A stretch of DNA of 64,000 nucleotides, from positions 52,567-116,566 of the forward strand of contig RAYY01000010.1 in the NCBI GenBank assembly GCA_003611875.1, in the 5' to 3' direction. Source of the DNA: a bacterium D16-56. Its GTDB lineage: Bacteria; Bacillota; Clostridia; Lachnospirales; Lachnospiraceae. Positions 46,677 through 57,200 of the stretch are shown here, piece by piece. A program made the translations under genes and the position numbers. The notes under the pieces were generated by a model. The model was not told the DNA's origin. It saw only the letters and a list, made by a program, of their open reading frames with translations, and made no database searches. Within the stretch, counting starts at the first letter, position 1, and each line of letters starts with the position of its first letter.

Positions 46677-48548
46677 GTGTTTGATATTGAGGAAGAATTA
46701 AAGAAACTTCCTGCCCAGCCGGGGGTATATCTGATGCATGACAAACGGGATGAGATCATCTATGTGGGAAAGGCCATCAGCTTAAAAAACCGGGTAAGGC
46801 AGTATTTTCAGAGCAGCCGTAATAAGACGGCAAAGATCGAGCAGATGGTTTCCCGGATTGCCCGGTTTGAGTATATTGTTACGGACTCAGAGCTGGAGGC
46901 TCTGGTGCTGGAGTGCAATCTGATCAAGGAACACCGTCCGCGGTACAACACGATGCTGAAGGATGATAAAGCTTATCCTTATATAAAGGTAACTGTGACA
47001 GAGGATTTTCCCAGGGTATTGTTTGCACGCACGATGAAAAAGGATAAGAATAAATATTTCGGCCCCTACACCAGTGCAGGAGCAGTGAAGGATACCATTG
47101 ATCTGATCCAAAAGATTTATAAGATACGTACCTGCAGCCGGGTGCTTCCTCGGGACGTGGGAAAGGACCGTCCCTGCCTGAATTATCATATAAAGCAATG
47201 CCACGCTCCCTGTCAGGGGTATGTGGGCAAGGAGGCTTACCGGGACAATATTACCCAGGCCCTGGATTTTTTAAACGGACATTATGAGAAGGTGCTGTCT
47301 TTCTTGGAGGAGCGGATGATGAGGGCTTCCGAGGAGATGGATTTTGAGAAGGCCATAGAGTACCGGGAGCTGCTTTCCAGTGTGAAAAAGGTGGCCCAGA
47401 AGCAGAAGATCACCAGCAGCAGTACCCAGGACAGGGATATTATTGCTTTAGCGCGGGACGAAAAGGATGCAGTAGTACAGGTGTTTTTTGTGCGGGAGGG
47501 AAAGCTGATCGGACGGGAGCATTTTCATATGTCTGTGGCTACGGCAGAGGATACAGGGCAGATTCTTACCAGCTTTGTGAAGCAGTTTTATGCAGGAACG
47601 CCGTTTTTGCCCAAGGAGCTTTGGGTTCAGGCTGAGCTGGAGGATTCAGAGATCCTTTGCCGCTGGCTCAGTGCCAGAAAGGGACAGAAGGTTCGTGTGA
47701 TGGTTCCCAAAAAGGGGGACAAGGAGCGTTTGGTGGAGCTGGCAGAGAAGAACGCAGCCCTGGTGCTTTCTCAGGATAAGGAGAAAATAAAACGGGAGGA
47801 GGTTCGGACCATTGGCGCCATGAACCAGGTGGCTCAGTGGCTGGGACTGGATCGGGTGCGCCGGGTGGAGGCATTTGATATCTCCAATATTTCCGGATAT
47901 GAGTCGGTTGGATCCATGGTAGTATATGAGGACGGAAAGCCAAAGAGAAATGATTACCGGAAATTTAAGATTCGGACCGTTATGGGGGCCAATGATTATG
48001 CATCCATGGAGGAGGTGCTTACAAGGCGGTTTTCCCATGGACTGGAGGAGAAAAGCCGGATGAGGGAAAACGGGGTGGACGAGGAATTTGGGAGTTTTAC
48101 CCGGTTCCCGGATCTTTTGATGATGGACGGAGGAAAGGGACAGGTGAACATTGCCCTGAAAGTGATCCGAGAGCTGGGGCTTTCGATTCCAGTATGCGGA
48201 ATGGTGAAGGATGATAACCATCGGACCAGGGGCCTGTATTATGACAATGTAGAAATTCCCATTGACCGGCATTCGGAGGGGTTTCGGCTGATTACCCGGA
48301 TTCAGGATGAGGCTCACCGCTTTGCCATTGAGTACCATCGAAGTCTTAGAGGGAAAACTCAGGTCAGGTCGATTCTGGATGATATTCCGGGGATCGGAGA
48401 TACAAGGAGAAAGGCGCTGATGAAGCATTTTAAGACCATGGAGGCCATACGGGATGCCGGGGTGGAGGAGCTTCAGAGGGCGCCGGGCATGAACCGGGCG
48501 GCGGCAGAGAGCGTGTATGGATTTTTCAGAAAGGATACAGAGCCTTAG
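46677..48548 (+). CDS. uvrC: UvrABC excinuclease subunit C
   Basis: A 623-residue nucleotide-excision repair nuclease that cuts on both sides of a lesion. It starts at GTG with AAAGGGGA nine bases before it. Domains: GIY-YIG ([28 protein letters not shown]), a UVR coiled segment ([15 protein letters not shown]), the RNase H-like 5' nuclease domain ([29 protein letters not shown]), and helix-hairpin-helix motifs ([19 protein letters not shown]). All expected regions are present and length is normal. Confidence 0.97.
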   Translation: MFDIEEELKKLPAQPGVYLMHDKRDEIIYVGKAISLKNRVRQYFQSSRNKTAKIEQMVSRIARFEYIVTDSELEALVLECNLIKEHRPRYNTMLKDDKAYPYIKVTVTEDFPRVLFARTMKKDKNKYFGPYTSAGAVKDTIDLIQKIYKIRTCSRVLPRDVGKDRPCLNYHIKQCHAPCQGYVGKEAYRDNITQALDFLNGHYEKVLSFLEERMMRASEEMDFEKAIEYRELLSSVKKVAQKQKITSSSTQDRDIIALARDEKDAVVQVFFVREGKLIGREHFHMSVATAEDTGQILTSFVKQFYAGTPFLPKELWVQAELEDSEILCRWLSARKGQKVRVMVPKKGDKERLVELAEKNAALVLSQDKEKIKREEVRTIGAMNQVAQWLGLDRVRRVEAFDISNISGYESVGSMVVYEDGKPKRNDYRKFKIRTVMGANDYASMEEVLTRRFSHGLEEKSRMRENGVDEEFGSFTRFPDLLMMDGGKGQVNIALKVIRELGLSIPVCGMVKDDNHRTRGLYYDNVEIPIDRHSEGFRLITRIQDEAHRFAIEYHRSLRGKTQVRSILDDIPGIGDTRRKALMKHFKTMEAIRDAGVEELQRAPGMNRAAAESVYGFFRKDTEP

Positions 48549-48592
48549 CTCCGATTGGTCCGGCAGATAACAGTTGAGTTCTTTTTCACTTG

Positions 48593-48747
48593 TTGGAATA
48601 CCTGATTAGAATCGCCTCCGGCGATGGGGTTTTCAAGGTAAACCTTCATGCGCCCGGCGGTGGATGCATCACCAATCATAAAAGTCTGGCGGGCGCATTT
48701 GGAATACCTGATTAGAATCGCCTCCGGCGATGGGATTTTCAAGGTAA
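48593..48747 (+). repeat. 49-bp direct repeat pair flanking an inverted repeat
   Basis: Two copies, 48593-48641 and 48699-48747, begin TTGGAATACCTGATTAGAAT and end TTTTCAAGGTAA; one base differs. Each contains the hairpin ATCGCC-TCC-GGCGAT. The 57 bases between them hold ATGCGCCC and GGGCGCAT as an inverted pair. This lies in the 505-bp gap between uvrC and hprK, which contains no gene; an apparent minus-strand frame over it is produced by the repeats. Confidence 0.9.
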
Positions 48748-48793
48748 GCAGACAAAGTGTAAAGACCTGGAAAAAGTTTGGTGATGAATCATA

Positions 48794-48822
48794 ATGACAA
48801 TTACAGCCGGATGTGTTAGTAT
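48794..48822 (+). promoter_or_regulatory. Possible promoter of the hprK operon
   Basis: ATGACA at 48794-48799 and TAGTAT at 48817-48822 with 17-bp spacing. This implies an untranslated leader of over 200 bases before hprK. Elements are only partly consensus. Confidence 0.4.
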
Positions 48823-49053
48823 GTAAGAGAGAAAGACGGCAGGGAGTATGCAGGTGTGTCCTTTGGGGATATCCGAAAGGAGGCTGCTGTCAGCGGATTT
48901 ACAGAGATGGCATTGTGCAGTAAGCTGCAATACAGATAGTACGAATAAACAACAGGGAACATAGAATAATATGGACAAAGGAAGGCTGTTACAGACAGAT
49001 AGCAGAGGAAAGGCAACATCAGAGGATAAACAGATAAAGGAGCCGGAGAGAAT

Positions 49054-49983
49054 ATGTATGGTGTTACGATTACAGAATTGATTCAGAAGATGAGGCTGCA
49101 GAATATTATCCCGGAGATCGATACCGATAAGGTGGTGCTGTCGCATCCGGATGTAAATCGTCCGGCGCTGCAGTTAACCGGATTTTTTGATCATTTTGAC
49201 AAGGAGCGGGTCCAGATCATCGGATTTGTGGAGCAGGAGTACATTAAGACCCTGACGCGTGAGCGGAAGGTGAGTGTTTATGAGAAGCTGTTGTCCAGTG
49301 AGATTCCCTGCCTGGTATACAGCCGCAGTCAGATGCCGGATGAGGATATGCAGGATCTGTGCCGCCATTATCAGGTCCCCTGTATGGTGTCGGATAAGAC
49401 CACATCGGATCTGATGGCGGAGATCATCCGGTGGCTGAATGTGAAGCTGGCTCCGTGTATCAGCATTCACGGGGTGCTGGTGGATGTGTTCGGCGAGGGT
49501 GTGCTCATCATGGGCGAAAGCGGGATCGGAAAAAGCGAGGCGGCCTTGGAGCTGATTAAGCGGGGGCATCGTCTGGTGACAGACGATGTGGTGGAGATCC
49601 GACGGGTCAGCGACGATACCCTGATCGGCAGCGCTCCGGATATTACCAAGCATTTTATAGAGCTGCGGGGAATCGGAATCATTGATGTGAAGGCATTGTT
49701 CGGGGTGGAGAGTGTCAAAGAGACCCAGTCGATCAACATGGTGATTAAGCTGGAGGACTGGAACCGGGATAAGGAGTATGACCGTCTGGGCATGGAAGAC
49801 CAGTATACAGAATTTTTGGGAAACCGGGTGGTTTGTCACAATATTCCCATTCGCCCGGGACGGAATCTTGCCATTATTGTAGAGTCAGCGGCAGTGAATT
49901 TCCGTCAGAAGAAGATGGGATATAATGCGGCACGAGAGCTGTATAACCGGGTGCAGGCCAACCTGGGACGGAATCTTGTGTGA
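49054..49983 (+). CDS. hprK: HPr kinase/phosphorylase
   Basis: A 309-residue bifunctional enzyme that phosphorylates Ser46 of HPr-family proteins with ATP or removes it, controlling carbon catabolite repression in Firmicutes. The P-loop is GESGIGKSEAALELIKRGH, followed by LVTDDVVEI and the family signature ELRGIGIIDVKALFG; the C-terminal RPGRNLAIIVE region is present. It heads a run with murB, rapZ, whiA and an HPr-like gene carrying a conserved Ser46, its likely substrate. Confidence 0.97.
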   Translation: MYGVTITELIQKMRLQNIIPEIDTDKVVLSHPDVNRPALQLTGFFDHFDKERVQIIGFVEQEYIKTLTRERKVSVYEKLLSSEIPCLVYSRSQMPDEDMQDLCRHYQVPCMVSDKTTSDLMAEIIRWLNVKLAPCISIHGVLVDVFGEGVLIMGESGIGKSEAALELIKRGHRLVTDDVVEIRRVSDDTLIGSAPDITKHFIELRGIGIIDVKALFGVESVKETQSINMVIKLEDWNRDKEYDRLGMEDQYTEFLGNRVVCHNIPIRPGRNLAIIVESAAVNFRQKKMGYNAARELYNRVQANLGRNLV

Positions 49984-49994
49984 CGGAGGGTTGG

Positions 49995-50903
49995 ATGAGT
50001 GATTTTTTTCAGACATTAGGTCAGGTTCTGAGGGCAGAGCAGATTCGGGTTCGTGAGCCTATGAGCCGCCATACTACGTTTCGGGCAGGCGGACCGGCAG
50101 ATTATTATGTGGAGCCGGAGACAAGGCAGGAGCTGGCGGCTGTGCTGGACTTGTGCCGGCAATGGGGAATGCCCTACTACATTTTGGGAAATGGAAGCAA
50201 TCTTTTGGTGGGGGATAAGGGCTACCGGGGAGTTATGGTGGCTTTGGGAAAGCCTTGGGCGGAGGTGGAGGCAGAGGGCTGCAAAATCCGGGCCGGCGCA
50301 GGAGCTCTTTTGTCGGCAGCCGCAAGGCTTGCTCTGAAGGAGAACCTGACAGGAATGGAATTTGCTTCCGGGATTCCGGGAACTGTGGGGGGAGCCGTGG
50401 TGATGAATGCAGGCGCTTATGGTTCGGAGCTGTCAGACGTTCTGGGGCAGGTTATGGCTCTGACGCCGGAAGGGCAGGTACAGCGGTTTTCGTCTGCGGA
50501 GCTGGAGCTGGGCTACCGGACCAGCTGTGTCTGCAGCCGGAGGTATGTGGTGCTGGAGGCGGAGTTTATCCTGTCTGTGGGGGAGGGGGCAGCGATCCGT
50601 CAGCGGATGGAGGAGCTGGCAGCCAGGCGAAGGGCCAGACAGCCTTTGGAGTATCCCAGTGCAGGAAGTACTTTTAAGCGCCCGCCAGGATATTTTGCCG
50701 GGAAGCTGATTCAGGAGGCAGGGCTTTCAGGCTTTTCCGTGGGGGATGCCCAGGTATCGGAAAAGCATTGTGGGTTTGTGATAAACCGGGGAGAGGCTGC
50801 AGCTTCCGATATTCTTATGGTGTGCCGGGAGGTGCAGAGCAGGGTTTTGGAGTATTCCGGGGTGGAGCTGGAATTGGAGGTAAAGCTTTTAGGCGATTTC
50901 TAG
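49995..50903 (+). CDS. murB: UDP-N-acetylenolpyruvoylglucosamine reductase
   Basis: A 302-residue FAD enzyme of peptidoglycan precursor synthesis. FAD-binding motifs are RHTTFRAGGPADYYVEP, YYILGNGSNLLVGDKGYRG and GIPGTVGGAVVMNAGAYG. The substrate end has GSTFKRPPGYFAGKLIQEAG and VSEKHCGFVIN. ATG 49995 follows GGAGG at 49985-49989; an in-frame GTG at 49980 overlapping hprK is an alternative. The close link to hprK is common in Clostridia. Confidence 0.96.
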   Translation: MSDFFQTLGQVLRAEQIRVREPMSRHTTFRAGGPADYYVEPETRQELAAVLDLCRQWGMPYYILGNGSNLLVGDKGYRGVMVALGKPWAEVEAEGCKIRAGAGALLSAAARLALKENLTGMEFASGIPGTVGGAVVMNAGAYGSELSDVLGQVMALTPEGQVQRFSSAELELGYRTSCVCSRRYVVLEAEFILSVGEGAAIRQRMEELAARRRARQPLEYPSAGSTFKRPPGYFAGKLIQEAGLSGFSVGDAQVSEKHCGFVINRGEAAASDILMVCREVQSRVLEYSGVELELEVKLLGDF

Positions 50904-50988
50904 AGCATGTGACATGCTCCGGGACAGAAGGTTTTTTAGACGGAGGATAAGGAAGCTGTGCTGCAATACGTGGTGGGAGGAAGAACAC

Positions 50989-51870
50989 ATGAAGCTGGTG
51001 ATTGTGACAGGAATGTCAGGAGCAGGAAAAACGATTGCCTTGAAAATGCTGGAGGATATGGGGTTTTATTGTGTGGATAATCTGCCGATTCCGCTGATGG
51101 AACCGTTTGCTCAGCTGGCGATGCAAAAACCGGTAAACCATGAGCGGGTGGCTTTGGGAATCGATATCCGCAGCGGCGAAAATCTGCCGGAGCTTCTTCA
51201 TGTGATGAAGGACTGGAAGCAGAATGAGATGCCCTATCAGATTTTGTTTCTGGATGCAGGAGACGAGACTCTGGTAAAGCGGTATAAGGAGACCAGGCGC
51301 TCACATCCCTTGGCTGGCCGGGGGCGGGTGGATACCGGGATTGGCCAGGAGAGGGAAAGGCTTGGCTTTTTAAAGCAGAAGGCGGATTTTATTATTGATA
51401 CCAGCCACCTTTTGACAAGAGAGCTAAGGCAGGAGCTGGAGAAGATCTTTACAGAGGATCAGAGCTATGGAAATCTTTTTATTACGGTGCTGTCCTTTGG
51501 ATTTAAATATGGGATTCCATCCGATGCAGATCTGGTCTTTGACGTGCGCTTTCTGCCCAATCCTTATTACGTTGAAAATCTGCGCTATCATACAGGAGAG
51601 GAGGCGGAGGTTCAGGCTTATGTCCGTCAGGGAGGCACAGCCGACGTGTTTATGAAAAAATTGTATGACATGCTGGAATTTCTGATTCCAAACTATGTGC
51701 TGGAGGGAAAGAATCAGCTTGTAATCGGGGTGGGCTGCACGGGGGGAAAGCATCGGTCTGTAACCGTGGCAGGAGCCCTTTATCAGTATTTAAGCCGCCA
51801 TGAAGAATTTGGTCTGAAGATCGAGCATCGGGATATTGATAAAGATCGGGTTCGGAAGGAGATGGGATGA
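50989..51870 (+). CDS. rapZ: RapZ/YvcJ-family nucleotide-binding protein
   Basis: A 293-residue P-loop protein. Walker A is VTGMSGAGKTIALKMLED, then DNLPIPLM and a conserved C-terminal domain with VGCTGGKHRSVTVA. In Gammaproteobacteria RapZ controls glucosamine-6-phosphate synthase; in Bacillus YvcJ has GTPase activity and a less clear role. ATG 50989 is supported by GGGAGG at 50975-50980 and gives MKLVIVTGM. It lies between murB and whiA. Confidence 0.95.
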   Translation: MKLVIVTGMSGAGKTIALKMLEDMGFYCVDNLPIPLMEPFAQLAMQKPVNHERVALGIDIRSGENLPELLHVMKDWKQNEMPYQILFLDAGDETLVKRYKETRRSHPLAGRGRVDTGIGQERERLGFLKQKADFIIDTSHLLTRELRQELEKIFTEDQSYGNLFITVLSFGFKYGIPSDADLVFDVRFLPNPYYVENLRYHTGEEAEVQAYVRQGGTADVFMKKLYDMLEFLIPNYVLEGKNQLVIGVGCTGGKHRSVTVAGALYQYLSRHEEFGLKIEHRDIDKDRVRKEMG

Positions 51871-51873
51871 GAC

Positions 51874-52839
51874 ATGTCATTTTCTTCAAATGTAAAAGAA
51901 GAACTTTCCAGGCAGCTAAGCTTTGCCAGACACTGTCAGATCGCGGAAATTGCCGCTATCATCAGCCTTTGCGGCAGGATTCAGATCTCGGAGCATGATC
52001 GGTTCTGCATAAAAATCCATACGGAAAATGCGGCTGTTGCAAGAAAGTACTTTACATTATTGAAAAAAACATTTAATATAAATATGGATGTGTCCATTCG
52101 TCAGGGGATTGGTTCTCGGACCGGCCGGAATTATACGGTGGGGATCCGCAGGCATGAGGATGCACTGCGGGTCTTGCGTGCGGCAAAGCTTTTGGACCGG
52201 CATGGGGAGATCGAGGAGAATCTTTCTCTGGCGAACAATGTGGTCATTCAGCAGAATTGCTGCAGACGGGCTTTTATTCGGGGAGCGTTTTTGGCAGCTG
52301 GTTCTATCAGTGACCCGGAAAGGTTTTATCATTTTGAGATTGTCTGTGCCACGGAAGGGAAGGCAGTTCAGCTTCAGGGGCTGATCCGCTCCTTTGATCT
52401 GGATGCACGAATCATACAGCGAAAGAAGTATTATGTGGTGTATATCAAGGAGGGCAGCCAGATTGTAGATATCCTGAACGTGATGGAGGCCACGGTTTCC
52501 CTGATGGAACTGGAGAATATCCGGATTCTAAAGGAGATGCGGGGCAGTGTCAACCGGCAGGTAAACTGTGAGACAGCGAATATCAACAAGACGGTATCCG
52601 CAGCAGTCAGGCAGGCAGAGGACATTATGCTCATCCGGGACAGCACAGGTTTTGAGGGATTGCCGGACAATCTGCGTCAGATCGCACAGCTTCGCCTGGC
52701 AAGACCAGAAGCAACATTAAAAGAGCTTGGAGAAGCCCTTGACCCGCCAGTGGGAAAATCCGGAGTGAATCATCGGCTGCGCAGATTGGCCAATCTGGCC
52801 GAGAAGCTTCGGGACGGCAGACCAGCTACAGAGGCGTGA
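51874..52839 (+). CDS. whiA: WhiA-family DNA-binding protein
   Basis: A 321-residue protein with a LAGLIDADG-like N-terminal fold (MSFSSNVKEELSRQL; FIRGAFLAAGSISDPE) and a C-terminal helix-turn-helix (LGEALDPPVGKSGVNHRLRRL). WhiA influences cell division and chromosome organisation in Gram-positives and sporulation in actinomycetes. It starts three bases after rapZ ends, so the two are coupled. Confidence 0.95.
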   Translation: MSFSSNVKEELSRQLSFARHCQIAEIAAIISLCGRIQISEHDRFCIKIHTENAAVARKYFTLLKKTFNINMDVSIRQGIGSRTGRNYTVGIRRHEDALRVLRAAKLLDRHGEIEENLSLANNVVIQQNCCRRAFIRGAFLAAGSISDPERFYHFEIVCATEGKAVQLQGLIRSFDLDARIIQRKKYYVVYIKEGSQIVDILNVMEATVSLMELENIRILKEMRGSVNRQVNCETANINKTVSAAVRQAEDIMLIRDSTGFEGLPDNLRQIAQLRLARPEATLKELGEALDPPVGKSGVNHRLRRLANLAEKLRDGRPATEA

Positions 52840-52870
52840 GGTTGCGCCTGAAGAAGTGAGGAGGATTATT

Positions 52871-53128
52871 ATGTTAAAAAAAACCATCACCATCGGACTT
52901 TCGTCAGGGCTTGAAGCCAGGCCGGTGGCAATGCTGGTACAGATTGCCAGCCAGTATGAGAGCGTAATCTATGTTGAGAGACAGAATACCCGTGTCAACG
53001 CAAAGAGTATTATGGGCATGATGACTCTTGGTATGGGAACTGGTGAGCAGATTACCGTTTCAGCGGATGGCGCCGATGAAATGGCGGCTATGGAGGGGAT
53101 TGAAAGTTATCTGTTGGGTACGGCTTGA
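52871..53128 (+). CDS. Crh-like HPr paralogue with Glu15
   Basis: An 85-residue HPr-fold protein. The usual active-site region GLHARP reads SSGLEARPVAML: residue 15, the histidine phosphorylated by Enzyme I, is Glu (codon GAA at 52913-52915). Ser46 is present in NAKSIMGMM. It therefore cannot carry PTS phosphate on His15 but can be a substrate of HprK, like Crh in Bacillus, where residue 15 is Gln. It follows whiA and is in the same operon as hprK; Bacillus crh also follows yvcL (whiA). ATG 52871 is preceded by GAGGAGG. Confidence 0.9.
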   Translation: MLKKTITIGLSSGLEARPVAMLVQIASQYESVIYVERQNTRVNAKSIMGMMTLGMGTGEQITVSADGADEMAAMEGIESYLLGTA

Positions 53129-53187
53129 CGTCCGTTCGGCCTGGGGTGTTGGGCTGTGATGGGGGATGACGTCTGAAAATATAGAAG

Positions 53188-53237
53188 CAGGGCAGTCTGG
53201 TGCTTTTCGAAAGAAGGACAAAGGCCGCCCTGTTTTT
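53188..53237 (+). terminator. Terminator after the Crh-like gene
   Basis: CAGGGC at 53188-53193 and GCCCTG at 53227-53232 enclose a long loop with some additional pairing, followed by TTTTT. It would end the hprK operon. Confidence 0.6.
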
Positions 53238-53273
53238 GTTTTATTTCATTTGGTTCATACGGAAAGTTTTGGC

Positions 53274-53302
53274 TTGACTGAAAATGGAGGAGAACGTATA
53301 AT
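53274..53302 (+). promoter_or_regulatory. Promoter of the hemerythrin gene
   Basis: TTGACT at 53274-53279 and TATAAT at 53297-53302 with 17-bp spacing, about 54 bp before the ATG. Confidence 0.8.
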
Positions 53303-53355
53303 TTCAGAAGAGGGAGAACCTTCGTTTTGTCTATTTTATTAAAAAGGAAAAGAGG

Positions 53356-53763
53356 ATGGAAGCAATGAGATATGAGATGACAAAGGATCTGGAGACCGGG
53401 AACGCGATCATTGATAAAGAGCACAAGGAGCTGTTTGATGCGGTCAACCGATTGCTGGATGCCTGTTCGAAGGGACAGGGCCGCGCGGCTATGGATGGGG
53501 CGATTCAATTCTTAGTCAATTATGTGGATAAACATTTTGCCAATGAGGAAAGGCTTCAGCAGAGTAAGAACTATCCGGGCATGGCAGCCCATAAGGCGTT
53601 TCACACCAGCTATAAAAAGGAGCTTAGGCAGATTGCCAATCATATTTCCACAGAAGGTCCTTCCGTGACAAATCTGGGGAAATTAAACGGGCATGTGGCG
53701 GTGCTGCTCAATCATATCCGGGTTGAGGATAAAAAGCTCAGCGCTTTTTTAAAGCAGGCATAG
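53356..53763 (+). CDS. Bacteriohemerythrin
   Basis: A 135-residue four-helix di-iron protein that binds oxygen. All ligand positions are present: His23 (DKEHKELF), His60 and Glu64 (DKHFANEE), His79 and His83 (HKAFH), His120 and Asp125 (NHIRVED). In anaerobes such proteins probably sense or scavenge oxygen. It has its own promoter and no signal peptide. Confidence 0.94.
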   Translation: MEAMRYEMTKDLETGNAIIDKEHKELFDAVNRLLDACSKGQGRAAMDGAIQFLVNYVDKHFANEERLQQSKNYPGMAAHKAFHTSYKKELRQIANHISTEGPSVTNLGKLNGHVAVLLNHIRVEDKKLSAFLKQA

Positions 53764-53868
53764 AACACTGCGGCCATGGCCGGGACAAAGGACCGAGTGC
53801 TGTGAATCGCCGGGGATGAGCAGCCAGGGCGCTGCTGCCGGGCAGGGACCTTGGAAGGAGACAGACAG

Positions 53869-54204
53869 ATGACAGAGAAAAAAGAGGCGATTGCATATTG
53901 TCTTACCTTAAAGGATTCTTATGAGGATTATCCGTTTCATGACCCAAACTGGTGCGTGATCCGTCACAGGGGAAATCATAAGGTGTTTGCCTGGATTTTT
54001 GACAGGGAGGGGCATGTCTGGATCAATGTAAAATGTGATCCGGAGTGGAGGGATTTCTGGAGAAATGCATTTGCCTCTGTGCTTCCGGCCTATCATTTGA
54101 ACAAGAAGCATTGGAATTCGGTTATACTGGATGGGAGTGTACCGGATAAGGAGATCCACAGAATGATTCAGGAGAGCTATGATCTGACCAAGGAGAAGGA
54201 TTGA
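53869..54204 (+). CDS. MmcQ/YjbR-family protein
   Basis: A 111-residue cytoplasmic protein with the MmcQ/YjbR (CyaY-like) fold: AIAYCLTLKDSYEDYPFHD, KVFAWIFDREGHVWINVKC, and YHLNKKHWNSVILDGSVPD. It probably binds DNA or a small ligand, but the function is not established. ATG 53869 is supported by GGAAGGAG at 53853-53860. It ends 36 bp before dnaE. Confidence 0.9.
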   Translation: MTEKKEAIAYCLTLKDSYEDYPFHDPNWCVIRHRGNHKVFAWIFDREGHVWINVKCDPEWRDFWRNAFASVLPAYHLNKKHWNSVILDGSVPDKEIHRMIQESYDLTKEKD

Positions 54205-54240
54205 AGACAAGGGATTAAACTTACGAAAAAGGAGGGAATC

Positions 54241-57200
54241 GTGGCATTTACACATTTACACGTCCATACGGAATACAGCTTGCTGGATGGTTCTTGTAAG
54301 ATCCATGAGCTGGTTCAGTGTGCAAAGGATTTGGGAATGGACAGCATGGCTGTAACGGACCATGGGGTCATGTATGGAGTGATTGATTTTTACCGGGCAG
54401 CCAAAGAGGTGGGGATTAAACCGATTATTGGCTGTGAGGTCTATGTGGCGCCTGGTTCCCGCTTTGACCGGGAAAGCGGAAGCGGAGAGGACCGCTATTA
54501 TCACCTGGTGCTGTTAGCAGAGAATGATCAGGGCTACCACAATTTGATGAAGATCGTGTCCAAGGGCTTTTTGGACGGGTTTTACTATAAGCCCAGGGTG
54601 GATTATGAGATACTTCAGACTTATCATGAGGGAATCATTGCCCTAAGCGCCTGTCTGGCAGGAGAGGTGCAGCGGTATCTGGCCCGGGGAATGTATGAGG
54701 AGGCCAAAAGGGCTGCTCTCCATTATCAGGAGATCTTCGGAAAGGGGAATTTCTTTTTAGAGCTGCAGGATCACGGGATTCCTGCTCAGAGGACGGTAGA
54801 TCAGGGACTTGTGCGGATGAGCAGGGAGCTGGGAATAGATTTGGTAGCCACCAATGATATCCATTACACGTATGACAAGGATGCCCCGGCCCATGATATC
54901 CTGCTTTGTATCCAGACTGGGAAAAAGGTTGCAGATGAGAACCGGATGCGGTATGAGGGCGGTCAGTATTACTGCAAGTCCGAGCAGGAGATGAGAGAGC
55001 TGTTTTCGTATGCCCAGGAGGCCATAGACAATACACACAAGATAGCGGAGCGCTGCAATGTGGAGATTGAGTTCGGCGTACTCAAGCTGCCTCGGTATGA
55101 TGTGCCAAAGGGGTATGATTCCTGGGAGTATTTAAATAAGCTTTGCAGAGACGGTATGGCAAAGCGCTATCCGGAGGATGACGGAACCTTAGGAGAACGT
55201 CTGACCTATGAGCTGGAGGTAATCCGCAATATGGGTTATGTGGATTATTTTCTGATTGTGTGGGATTTTATCCATTTTGCCAGATCTCATGATATTATGG
55301 TAGGGCCGGGACGAGGGTCCGCGGCAGGCAGTATTGTGGCTTATTGTCTGGAGATTACGGATATTGACCCGATTCGCTACAGTCTGCTTTTTGAGCGATT
55401 CTTAAATCCGGAGCGGGTGTCCATGCCGGATATTGATATTGACTTCTGCTTTGAGAGAAGGCAGGAGGTGATTGATTATGTGATGGAAAAGTATGGAAAG
55501 GACCAGGTGGTTCAGATTGTCACCTTTGGTACCTTGGCGGCAAAGGGTGTGGTTCGGGATGTGGGACGGGTGCTGGACATGCCTTATGCCCGCTGTGATG
55601 CCATTGCCAAGATGATTCCAGGGGATTTAGGAATGACCCTGGATAAGGCGCTGCGGCAGAATCCGGAGCTGCGGGAGGTATATCAGGAGGACGATGATGT
55701 AAAATACCTGATAGATATGGCAAAAAGGCTGGAGGGCCTGCCCCGGCATACGTCCATGCATGCTGCAGGGGTTGTGATCGGCCAGCGTGCCATGGATGAG
55801 TTTGTGCCTTTGTCCCGCGCTCAGGACGGGACGGTTACTACCCAGTTTACCATGACCACTTTAGAGGAGCTGGGGCTTTTAAAAATGGACTTTTTGGGGC
55901 TTCGTACTCTCACTGTGATTCAGAACGCTGCCCGGCAGGTGGAGGAGAATTATGGCATTCATCTGGATATGGGAAAGATCGATTATAATGACAAAGAGGT
56001 TATGGCATCCATTGGGACAGGAAAGTGCGACGGGGTTTTCCAGCTTGAAAGCTCGGGGATGAAGAACTTTATGAAGGAATTAAAGCCGCAGGGTCTGGAA
56101 GATATCATTGCCGGGGTAGCATTGTACCGGCCTGGCCCCATGGATTTTATCCCCAAGTACTTAAAAGGAAAGAACGGAAGCTCCGGCATTCTATATGACT
56201 GCCCGGCCTTGGAGCCAATCTTAAAGCCTACTTATGGGTGTATTGTGTACCAGGAGCAGGTGATGCAGATCGTGCGGGACTTGGCAGGGTATACTATGGG
56301 ACGCAGTGATCTGGTTCGCCGGGCCATGTCAAAGAAAAAGGCTTCGGTGATGGAAAAGGAGCGGAAGAATTTCGTCTATGGCAATCCAGAGGAAGGGGTG
56401 GCAGGATGTATTGCCAATGGCATTGACGAAAAGACAGCCAATCATATTTACGATGAAATGATCGATTTTGCCAGATATGCCTTTAATAAATCTCACGCAG
56501 CCTGCTACGCGGTAGTGGCAGTACAGACAGCGTATCTTAAGTATTATTATCCAAAGGAATTTATGGCAGCGCTCATGACCTCGGTAATGGATAACAACAA
56601 TAAAGTGGCAGAGTATATTTTAAGCTGCCGACAGATGGGGATTCCTATTTCGCCTCCGGATATTAATGAAGGGCAGAGCGGGTTTTCGGTGGCAGGAGAC
56701 GGAATCCGTTATGGTCTGTCAGCGATCAAGAGCGTGGGGCGGACCGTGGTGGATGCGATTATTGAGGAGCGGGAAACCAACGGCGCTTATACTTCTCTGG
56801 ACGATTTTGTGGAGCGGATGAACGGCAAAGAGGTGAATCGGCGGACCGTGGAGAATTTCATCAAATCAGGAGCCTTAGACAGCCTGCCCGGAAACCGGCG
56901 TCAAAAGGCCATGATCGCGCCGGAGCTTTTGGATCAGAAGATCAAGGAACGCAAGAATACCCTGACAGGTCAGATGAGCCTGTTTGACTTTGCCGGTGAG
57001 GAGGAAAAGAAGCAGTATCAAATCGCCATGCCGGATGTGGCAGAATTTCCCAAGGAGGAGCTGCTTGCTTTTGAGAAAGACATTTTAGGAGTCTATGTCA
57101 GCGGTCATCCTCTGGATGAATACATGGATCTGTGGAAGACAAATATTACGGCCCGGACCACGGACTTTATGCCGGACGAGGAGACCGGCAAGGCGATCCT

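Noticed and set aside
48545..48742. 65-codon minus-strand frame between uvrC and hprK
   Set aside because: Created by the two 49-bp direct repeats; its peptide is itself repeated and lacks a ribosome site.
48593..48747. Possible CRISPR array
   Set aside because: Only two 49-bp repeats with one spacer that carries an inverted repeat, and no cas genes.
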